Shown: one piece after another, positions 37,762 to 47,293 of the stretch
Layout of the letters: every line of letters starts with the position of its first letter
Numbering within the stretch: the first letter of the stretch is position 1
Origin: Owenia fusiformis
Lineage: Eukaryota > Annelida > Polychaeta > Sabellida > Oweniidae
Length of the DNA: 64,000 nucleotides
Reading direction: 5' to 3'
Assembly (NCBI GenBank): GCA_903813345.2
Contig: CAIIXF020000007.1
Coordinates: 8,005,730 to 8,069,729, forward strand
Position numbers and translations under genes: made by a program
The notes under the pieces: model-generated
The model's database searches: none
Told to the model about the DNA's origin: nothing
The model's input: only the letters and a program-made list of their open reading frames with translations

Positions 37762-40700
37762 CTACATTATGACAGTGACATTTTTGATAGAGGATGGATT
37801 ACATTGACCCCTTGATGGAATTTTGACATTTCCTCCAATTGATTTGAAAGTACATGAATAGGGAAGTAAATGAAACCTTTAAGTATAGTATTTTGCTATT
37901 CTGTTGTCCAAACCAGGTTGTCCCGGGCTGGAGTTATGCAGAAACTGAGAAACACACAGAGAACAATGACAAACAGCAAGGTATATACTGGGTAATCTGT
38001 GTTACAAAAAGAAACAGTGCATAAAGACCATATACATGACGGAGATAATGATGATGATGATACCATTATACAATCACGGACAACGCAGAACATAGACAAC
38101 ATCCAGAGCTACTTACAGTGAAATCCTCCCCATCAACAAGAGAGGAACCAGGTCTGAAGTGGGCACCGTCCCAGAATCCCCATATAATGATGCCCTCCAC
38201 GGATGGATGACTGAAGAAGGCTCGTAGGGCAGCTTCATATTTGTCCGCTCTAACATTAAAGTCCGGGTCTTCGCAGTCCAACTCTGTGATCCATAATGGA
38301 ACGCCAGGTGCTGCTAGACTATCCAGTCTTCTCTGTACGATACACAATTATACAACGGTATCGTATATTATGAATGGAGACATTATTAGTCTTATTGGAT
38401 GGGAGGAAAATCTGAAGAAACGGCAGGATTAATGCCGCATGTCCAGAAGAAAAATAGCCCAATATTGAATCGTTTATGTTCAGACTGTGATACATGGTTG
38501 ATTGATTGATTGAATAGATTGATTGATTGATTGATTGATTGTAAAAGATAAAAACAACAGCGGCTTAGTGTACCTGCACCCAGGCAGGGTCAAATCTGCC
38601 ATCTCTGAGACCAAAGTGACCTTGCGCACCGATGTACACCTCGAACCCAGCCGCTTGGAGCTCCCTGGCCTGATTGGCTAATGCCTGCAAGCATATACGA
38701 TCATATTTGTATTTTATTTAACAAATATATCTTAGATCAGGGGACATGCTCACAACCTATTGTTGTCAAAATAAGGGCACGGCCCCGTCCCAAACCTTAA
38801 TTTGTGTAATGTTCACAGAAAATCAAATCAATGCATTCAAAATTTTCTTTTTTAATTCCGATCATGTTAGCATGCCATTTTGACTGGGATAGATTTATTG
38901 ACATCAATATCTCGGGTACGGGGTAATACTTGAGAAAAAAAGAAATCATGACAAAGGGGAACATTGGACATTACGAATTCACGAGCTGAGGGAAAGATCT
39001 CGAATACGATGCCGCTTTTCAAACAATTCTAGTGTTTTACGTTGGTCAACTTTTGCCAAAAATCACTGCAAAAGTGCTCAGAATGGCGAAAACCGCATGA
39101 TTTTGAAAGAATTTTTGGCTCGCTCAGACCCACTGAACCCGGGTCTGATTCATTTTAACTTTCAATTTACCGTTGTGAGCCATCCTTCATTCACCACCAG
39201 GTAATCATTGATGAAGAGTTTGCAGGCTGGATCAAGATCCCTCACTTCCCGGAACATGTCGGCCATGATGTCTGCATTACCAGTCTTTTCCTCGAAGAAC
39301 TTGCCGTGAAGGTTCTCGTTGTTAACGTCCCAGTGGTGCAACCTAGTGATTTATATAACAGATTTCAGACTTAAAAACTTCATTATATCTTCTTTACATA
39401 TAAAAGTAATCATACAATGTGTCATTGTGAATTAAAAAATATTGAGGGTTATGTAGGATGAGATAAATGAGCCTTTTGACTGTAAACTTCGACTTTGACC
39501 AATCAAAATGAAGTATTTCAACTGTCTAGTGACAATATATATTGAAAAATTACGCATCCATATCAGCCATTTTTGATCGTTGCTGTGATTGTTGTGTTGG
39601 AGTTTATTGTAGAAAAACGTACAGCTAGAGTTAGATACAATGACGAAGGTTATTCTGAATAAACAGCCAAACTTCCCTCTCCACAGACATAAAAATATTT
39701 AAAGTATTTCATAAAATCGTATTCATTGGAAAATTTCGAAGTGCATAGTTTATTAGTGAGGCCTTAAGTCATGGGGTCCTTTTAGCAATCTAAAAGGTGT
39801 GTATATTTGTAACTGATCCCCATAGCGGGCTAGAAATGCCAACATTATTTTTTGTAAAAAAAACTTAAGACGCCGTAACTGAACTACACCTGGCGTTCCG
39901 AGGAACAATTAAATGCATTTAATTCAAATCATCATAATGTGACACTAAAAGGGAAAATACAATATACAAAATTCAACAATAAATACAGAAAAAACCTTAC
40001 ACGCATCTGAGTTATAGTAACACTGTGAAATATATGGAATGTATATAACAATCATAAAAAATTCATTTGTTGTAGTTTTTAATTTAATATTACTTGATAC
40101 TATAGTTACTACTTTATTCCCATCGAATGGAATGCGATGCAATACAATACCATCAATACAATACAATAGAATGCGATACCATACTATACGATACGATACA
40201 ATATGATACGATATAATATACCATAATACTATGCAATACAATTCTGTATACAGGTACAACAATACAACTTACAATATAATTCAAAACAATACAATAATTA
40301 GAGGATTCTTCAAACAGATGGAGAAAAAACAGGTTCCAAAATCTTATCATATTGAAACAATATCAGAGGACTCCGACTGCTATACGCTTTTCGTATTACT
40401 ACTAATAAAATTGCATAAAGCTACGGATCCGTGTATGTCAACATGTTCTCATATTTTTCTCGAATTTTGTATTACAGTTGGTTTTATAGCCCGAACACAT
40501 TAAAAAGAATCGTAATAAATCGGTTCTTTTTATCATATGGAAATTGCTTCCTGACAGGTTAATGAGTTACATTTACTTTAGATCACATAACGTGCAATTC
40601 GAAAGGTTCATGCCGACTTCAAGGTGACTCCATTAATATACATATTAAAATATCGCAGGAATTCCAGGGAAACATACCATAAAAATGTCTGCGTTTCTAA

Positions 40701-43700
40701 AGACCGTGCGGCCAGCGACAGCGACGTTACGTCATTTGAAAAACGTTAATATGACGCAGTCTAGGCGTACGTTAATGTGGCGTGGAGGTGGTGACGGTGA
40801 ATTTATCACAGGACCCCCGAAATATCGAATGTCGTTCGCCGGGAAGGTCATCTTCGGCGGGGGATCGCTCGTTCTATGTTCGCTACCAGCGTTCTATATA
40901 ATGTCCCAGATCGAGTATTATAAGACCAGATCGGATTAATCAAAATGCTCTTACTCTGGAATTCAAACATTAAAATTGTCCCTAGAAAATTATTAATTGA
41001 CGGACATAGATAATGTTAAGGAAATAAATACATAGAAGAGCGTACATCAAAAACAAAATTATGGAAACACATAATGGAATATATCAATCTAAAAAATAGT
41101 TGATTCACGGGCCAAATTGTTCCACAGACGCTACTTATGACGATTTGTTAAAGCCATGGACACACCGTATTCAATAGTATTAAACATTAATTGACGTAGC
41201 CAGAAGATCTTATTGATTAATAAACACAAACATCTAATTGGATCTAACTGATGGATGGAGTATAAGGACGGTTTATCTTACGTTAGATGATTTAATGAGC
41301 GCCATACATATTCCCAAACTTGTTCAAAATGGCCCCGTGTGCCCCTTCTTGACTTACTACTACATTTCCTTCATTTGGATTATTCACGGCTATGTAACTC
41401 ACACAGTAATACGTAAATTATGATGGCAATAGAGGGACACGATGATGATAACCCTTTGTGCGTTGAAATTTAATCATGCACAATTGAATCAAACATTGAT
41501 GAAAATCATACAATTAATTTACAACTCGAGATGGGAAGGGAAAACTTTCTCAAAGGATGCCTCGTCTGACTCATCCTGGCTACGCTAGAGGATCTCCGAT
41601 CCGTTTTTCAAAAACAGTTGTTCAAATAAATATCATTGATAACTTTCGTTTTGCAAATGTCGCCTTTTGTGTTCCATCAAAACATTTTCTTGGACAGGTG
41701 TCAAATGTTCACATTCGATAGAAAAATAAAGAAGTTATAAGTACCAAACATTGTATTCTATTAAGATGACATTCGTGTCGGCCTTCCCAGTGGCGTCTAT
41801 CATCTTAGGTTTAAAGTGACATCTTTTCACGATTCAAATAACAAAAAATGTGCTTGAAACCAAAGAAACCATTTTTTCCGTCCCTGTTTCTCAAATGTCT
41901 TCCTCACCAATCTCTTCCTTATCGCTATTCTCTCCCCTACCCCTCCAGTCCCCTCATTATTTTCCTCAGTCCCCAAGGCTCTCCAACTCACTCAAACACA
42001 AAACTTTCACGATCCATCATTCATCCGAGTTTCTACACTCCCCTCCAAAAGTTTGGCAACCGCGATTACCCGATGCGTAAAGCCCGTTCATATTAGAATT
42101 GCATAAGGCTTAGGTCGAAAATGTTTAGTAAATAAGATTCAAGTTGATGTTGCCAAATTTTGGAAGGGGGTGTATATTTCAAAATGTTGATTCCAGATGG
42201 ACAGGGAAATCGAAACTTGATGTAAGTCTGTCAGAATACTGCATTGTATTGTTTCCATTAATAGGGAATGGTTTCTATACACTTAGAGAAACAATTAATA
42301 CTTGTGTCATGTAAAATGACCTTTATGAGGTAAATTAAGTCATGTGATACCGTGCTGTATTTATATAATAGGTTATTTTAGTAACGTAATACCGTGCGGT
42401 ATCTATACTGTATACCAATTAGTGTTTACTGTACATTGGGTAATTTCAAGAAGCGACGCACTTTAACCGACTCACCTGCCTCTAAAGCGGTCCACAACAC
42501 CATTAGCTCGTCGTGTCACTTCTGCCCTAACTTCTTCGCCAGTCATATTGCGGATCCAGTTGGGTGTGAACTGTTCCACGCCCCAGTACACGCAATGTCC
42601 ACGTAACGAAACACTGGGCAATTCAAACAAAGACTTTAATGGCGACGTGAATTTGACAAAAATACGAACATGCAAAGCCCAAGGTAAACAATTGTGGCAA
42701 TGCACCACGAACCCCACAGGACTATCAGATCCCACTTAATCAAATGAAACCTTGACCCTGTCCCTTGATGCCCTAAAGACCACGAAGTCCCGCCAGACCT
42801 CGTTAGACCTCAACATTGTTTTAGTGATTTCACCGTGCCACATTGGTACATGTTTGGCTTAAAGAAAAAAACACGTTTTTTTTCATATAACACCGAACAT
42901 ATCGAATCTAACGGAAAAAATCTTACGTGATCAAAAAGGTTCGATTAAAACGTGCGTATACTTTACCAAATTGAAACAAATAGTTCACTTACTTTTGCGC
43001 CAACATTGCATTTATAGCATTCTCGGGACGCGCATAATTGATTTCCCCCTGAAGATACAAGAATTTTAACTATTTTCAACTGCCAGTAGGTACCGAGTTC
43101 CAATTGTCTATGGCTTGTTAAAGTTTGTTTGAAATATAAATTCCATTCTTCATTCTAGGATCGAAAATTATGAGATTCTTGTTGATTTACATGGTTTGAT
43201 ACGTGGTCCAACAGAGCAGTTGCTTTTGGATGGAAATCATTGTTATGCAAAACCATAATCTCATTCGTCAAATGAGAACTATGATTTAAAAAAAGAAATG
43301 GAAATTGATATCCATTCTATCCAAATTCCACATACACATAGCCTACACTTACATAATTCCATTCCATCTGACGCCACTTCAAAGCATTCTCTATGGTCCC
43401 CCAGTTGAAGTTCTGGTAGAAAAAGTCCTGGTACCTTTGGTCCGTAGTAGTTGAGCCTGAAATTCTGTCCGCATATACAGAACTTCCGAAGCCAAATTGA
43501 TGGGTGGTCTGTCGGACTTCTACAACTATGTCGGTCGGCTCGATTAGGACATTGTTCACCTGTACCCTAGTTGAGTAGATACCAAAGAGAACAAGGAATT
43601 AATATGCAAAATGTCACCACCTCACATTTGCTGCAGACGCCGAACACCAGTCTCCGAACGCCGAACACCGACTACCGAACACCATGGTCCACAAAAAAGT

Positions 43701-45328
43701 AAAGACAATACATTATGTCACCAATTCTGATGGTGACATAAAAATGGATGACGTTCGACAAATCGCTGCATTTTAGTACCATGTCACAAATCCAATTAAT
43801 CAAGTTACCGTATTTGTTTTTTTTATTTGACATTACACATTGCACACCTATTTATATACGATATGCTATATTAGGAATATGAAGGTACTACCTTAACCTC
43901 ATAAATAAAGCCACGTGATACAAATAGATAATAAAAGTTTAAGCTGCACACCTTATTTTTGAAAAAAGAGATTCGTAAACTCTTGCTTTTACATATTTTA
44001 ACAAACTAATATCTCATTTTGAAAATAAATATTATTTAATCGTGGCATAGCGGAGGACTTGAAAATAGAAAATGTAAGCATGTGTACGCTCCCCTCTAAA
44101 TGTTTGGCAACACCGATGTCCCAATGGAGAGTTAGGCTTTCCAAACTTTTGGAGGGGTGTACATATATGTATCTACGGTACATGTACATCCTACCTCATA
44201 TTGACGTCTCGTTTCCTTATCTGTTCAATACGGGTGTTTGCCTCTTCTACCCAGTTCTCGTTAAGGACGATCTCTCTCATGGTCGTGTTATCAAGGAGAT
44301 AGTTAATAGCACCGTATGCCACTTGCACGTAAATACGTGCCTCTTGCACAGCTTTATGTACAATATATATTTTTACATTACACAATAAAGTTTAAGACTC
44401 GTAATAAATGCGTACACGTATCGGAAACGCCCCAAATTTCGTCAACCCCGTTGCACTTCAGAAGTGACGATAACTGCCTAGTATCTTTACACTCGATTCT
44501 AAAGGTAAATATAATGTTACATATACGTACGCATGTCAGAAACCATGGCGTCCCCACCAAGCTTCATCCATCCTTGGGCACTCCGGAAGTGGGGGTTTCT
44601 ACCCATAATCCTGTGAATCTGCGTACCTAAACGAATTGATTTGCCGTATTAACCTGCTATCGAGCCCTTAACGATAGATTTACGTTAACAGTTTAAGGGA
44701 GTGAGTTAGTGTAGTTACCATTAGTATGCGTTACATGGAGCATCACCTCCGTGGACGCCCACATGTTTGACTCATCGTTGAGTAGTTTCATAGAGCTCTC
44801 AAAGTAGTAGGCCGTATTTTGCTTGACATTCACTGATTGAGCGATGCCTGCCCAGTTCGCAGCCCTAAATAATAAATATTATACAGAAAGAATGGGAGGT
44901 TAAATATTATCAGAACTTATTAAGTCTTCTGGGCGAAACAGCGGAAGTTCCAATGAAAGTGACATCTTAATGCGAGAATTCATTGAATGGGACTTGAAAT
45001 TTTTTTAGAACGAATTGATAGAACCTACACCCCACCCCCAAGGTTTGGGCAATTAACCCATGTCTTAAATCCCATTTGTATAATTCAAATAATTTCTCAT
45101 GAATTATAAGTCATTCTGGACATTTGACTCCGTTTACCTGTTTGTAACATTAGCGCTGTGAGTCCCGGACACTGCGTCAGTGCTTCTTTCGAGATTACAG
45201 TTGTTACAGTACCACCCACTCCCAGAGAAATCCGAGTCAAAATTAGGGTTGGTAAGCAACTCGGGTCCGAGAGTATACGAGCCCAGAACCGCTTGACAAA
45301 CCCCAATAATAAAAGCCAGACGAAACAT
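37543..45328 (-). CDS. Secreted GH10 glycosidase (endo-1,4-beta-xylanase type) with CBM4/9-like module
   Basis: GH10 enzymes hydrolyse beta-1,4-xylan and related glucans; this one should be secreted. Exons in transcript order: 45328-45138, 44864-44719, 44626-44531, 44351-44195, 43566-43353, 43048-42993, 42613-42476, 39342-39171, 38684-38574, 38332-38117, 37761-37543. All are in phase, 571 aa. Order: signal peptide (MFRLAFIIGVCQAVLG), CBM4/9-like domain (about 20-175, with GWYCNNC and VTNRAANWAG), GH10 barrel (about 195-500), C-terminal extension. Both catalytic glutamates are present: acid/base E342 in HHWDVNNE and nucleophile E444 in LWITELD; RGHCVYW is also conserved. The start of exon 4 (44351) is chosen by frame and alignment, as the acceptor is weak. 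Substrate is inferred. Exon B is an alternative last exon. Confidence 0.9.
38498..38541. repeat. (TTGA)n microsatellite in GH10 intron
   Basis: Tandem TTGA/TGAT tetranucleotides with one interruption (GAATAGAT), between GH10 exons 9 and 10. Confidence 0.9.
40126..40295. repeat. Degenerate (ATACA)n-type simple repeat
   Basis: Imperfect ATACA/ATACG pentanucleotide-like repeats in GH10 intron 7. Open frames read through it on both strands are low-complexity and not genes. Confidence 0.7.
40685..40939 (+). CDS. COX8-like cytochrome c oxidase subunit, intronless, nested in GH10 intron 7
   Basis: An 84-aa protein with an Arg/Thr/Ser-rich, mitochondrial-targeting-like N-terminus (MSAFLKTVRPATATLRHLK) and one hydrophobic helix. 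The C-terminal half reads PPKYRMSFAGKV, then LPAFYIMSQIEYYKT, in the same order and spacing as the PPEGKL... LPAGWILSHLETYRR pattern of animal COX8, a single-helix inner-membrane subunit of complex IV. An AATAAA at 41023-41028 lies about 85 nt after the stop. The gene is on the strand opposite its host gene. An intact frame with its own poly(A) signal suggests a live gene; a retrocopy is possible because introns are absent. Assignment rests on a short match. Confidence 0.6.
   Translation: MSAFLKTVRPATATLRHLKNVNMTQSRRTLMWRGGGDGEFITGPPKYRMSFAGKVIFGGGSLVLCSLPAFYIMSQIEYYKTRSD
41023..41028 (+). terminator. Poly(A) signal of the COX8-like gene
   Basis: AATAAA about 85 nt after the TAA stop at 40937-40939. 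Confidence 0.5.
42036..42172. mobile_element. 137-bp TA-flanked MITE, CACTCCCC family
   Basis: TA flanks both ends. The left end CACTCCCCTCCAAAAGTTTG and the right end CCAAATTTTGGAAGGGGGTG are inverted repeats. It is the sister of 44087-44159, and also lies in a GH10 intron. A TA target suggests a Tc1/mariner-type origin. Confidence 0.6.
43605..43740 (-). mobile_element. MITE, GTCACCAC family, in GH10 intron 4
   Basis: Minus-strand copy: TATGTCACCATCAGAATTGG, GTCTTTACTTTTTTGTGGAC, several GGTGTTCGG units, GTCTGCAGCAAATGTGAGG and GTGGTGACATTTTGC. It is located between the exons at 43566-43353 and 44351-44195. Confidence 0.65.
44087..44159. mobile_element. 73-bp TA-flanked MITE, CACTCCCC family
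   Basis: TA flanks both ends. Inner arms CGCTCCCCTCTAAATGTTTG and CCAAACTTTTGGAGGGGTG are inverted. It lies about 35 bp beyond the donor of GH10 exon 4, inside the intron. Confidence 0.6.
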
Positions 45329-47293
45329 GGCCGACGATCATCAACAAATACACATAGAGTATATCGTCCCAACCTAGAAATTTGAATTTTGCGTCCTTGA
45401 GAACAGGTGTTTTTGAAATGTTGTTTCTCATTACTGTATTGAGTCATATATTTGTTTTGGTATTTGATTTGAAAACTCTTAACCTAGTTTTCTACAATGA
45501 ACAAACAGGTATAAAGAAACACTGTTCTAAAGTTCCTCTTTGTCCATCGCAACTTGTTTCTGTCCCGTCTGTTATCTTTTAATTCGCTTCAGACAATTTC
45601 TTGAACCCTCACCCAGCAATTTACGCCAAACTATTTCCCAATACGTTCTTGAAACGTGAAGCTGAATCAGTTTAAACTTAAAGGAACGGATTGGACGTAG
45701 TTAGACGTACTTTTTACATGAACAACGACGTGCAACAACTAATTACTGAGAATGGAATTGTTGTCTTCGATTTTGTTTGGGACATGTTTACGACGTGTTT
45801 GTTACGAGATAAAACTATAGAGAGGGTTCAAACTGACTATGGACGAGATTGAATAGTATAGTTTCCACATAGCTTTTGAAATCTCACTAAATCTCGTTTT
45901 TCGTGAGATTTTAAGAGACTTGCATATTAGACCTCTAATGACTTACGTTACCTTCTTTAGCTTTTAAATGGTATATTTGAATTCAGTGAGATGTTTTCTC
46001 CTAAAATAGCTTTGATTTACACAGTTATGAAATTTGAATAATTTTCTATGACAATTAAAAAAAAACTTGGGCCAAATGTCCATAGATGCAATGCTAAAAT
46101 TCTTTAAAACCGTGGATTATTTGTATGTCAATCAACATTTGCATGTTTAATCACAACATGCACATAAACAGGGTCATCATGTGGTATATCATTCAAGTTT
46201 TATACAGATTCAACAAACACAGTGTGTTTACACTTTGATAAATCATGAAATTAAGCCACTTTTCAAAGATTTTAGCATGTAAGTGAATGGAGCTCTAGCC
46301 CAAGTTAAAAGCTGAATAAAAGATGGCAGCACGAGATTTCATTGATTTTTCTGCTATTTAGAAACTATCCTATTGCTGTTAGAAACGTTGTCTGCGTAAT
46401 TTGAAGCCTGTTTATGAACGAACTAGCATATAGGTACGGTCAAAGCTAACTAGTTCCTGATAATGTTTGCCGTAGAAGCATAAATAAACCAGTACGAACA
46501 ACCTAGCATCGTATGTTAGGACATTTTTCCCCAACCACATGCGTTTTAGGATTTTTAAGACGGGATGGGAAGTTTTAACAACTAGATTAATGGGCTTTGT
46601 ATAAAAACCTCCTATCTCATACCCACCTACACACCTACGTGGAACATGATACAGTCATTGAAGGGTTCAATTTTTAAGATTATTAAATCTCAAAATAGCT
46701 CAAATTATTTACATTTCTACAATTCCGGCTTTATTTTATGACTAGACAGATCAGAGATGACAGATCCATAAATAAAAGCATATGGATGCATTATGATGTG
46801 TAATGACCCGAGGGCGCCCCAGGGGAATACATAACTAACGACCGCGAGCATAGGTCCAACAAGCCAGATAAAGAAATTGAAAGAAAGTGTGCAAAATTCG
46901 ATGCCCCGAGTGGGAATCGGATCCAGCTGGGATGTAGTAGCAACTTGCTATCAAGGGTCGTTACAAATGCATCTATAATTCATCATAAACTAAGATTTGA
47001 TAAACTAAGATCTTTAAAATTGAACCCTTCAAAGACTATCATGTCCCACGTACGTGGGTAGGTGGGTAGGGTATGAGGTAGGAGGTTTTTTATACAAAGC
47101 CAGATTAATGTGCCTGGAGGAACTTTATTTATTTAACACTTTCAAAGTTATAGATATGAAAGAGATAACATTGTTTAGTATTACTAGAATTATAATGTTG
47201 ACGTCCAAAGACATAGATAATGGATAACTGACCTCTCATAAATTAGGACATCAATAATAATACCCAACAGTAAGTTTAACCTCAGAAGTCAAT
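45329..47293. other. Divergent intergenic region between the GH10 gene and the MMP
   Basis: About 2 kb that should contain both promoters. No coding exon is seen. It holds a complete Mutator-like element at 46593-47101, which would sit about 190 bp upstream of the MMP start codon. Confidence 0.6.
46593..47101. mobile_element. Mutator-like foldback element with 9-bp flanking duplication
   Basis: AGATTAATG occurs on both sides (46584-46592 and 47102-47110). The ends start GGCTTTGTATAAAAACCTCC and, reverse-complemented, GGCTTTGTATAAAAAACCTC; similarity continues for about 85 bp through CATGATA and GAAGGGTTCAATTTT. A 9-bp target duplication with long inverted ends is typical of MULEs. Length 509 bp; no transposase. 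A minus-strand GGATCCGATTCCC near 46920 resembles a pol III B box but no tRNA fold is evident. Confidence 0.75.

Noticed and set aside
41848-42096. Overlapping Pro/Ser-rich frames
   Set aside because: They come from a CT-rich tract and the edge of a TA-flanked MITE; nothing suggests coding.
44400-44512. Possible extra GH10 exon after a good acceptor (TTTACCTTTAG, minus strand)
   Set aside because: In the required phase it meets a stop after about 13 codons; skipping it gives a CBM4/9 alignment of normal length.
46900-46950. tRNA-like B box (minus strand GGATCCGATTCCC)
   Set aside because: No cloverleaf or A box at the right distance could be formed; at most a decayed SINE fragment inside the Mutator-like element.
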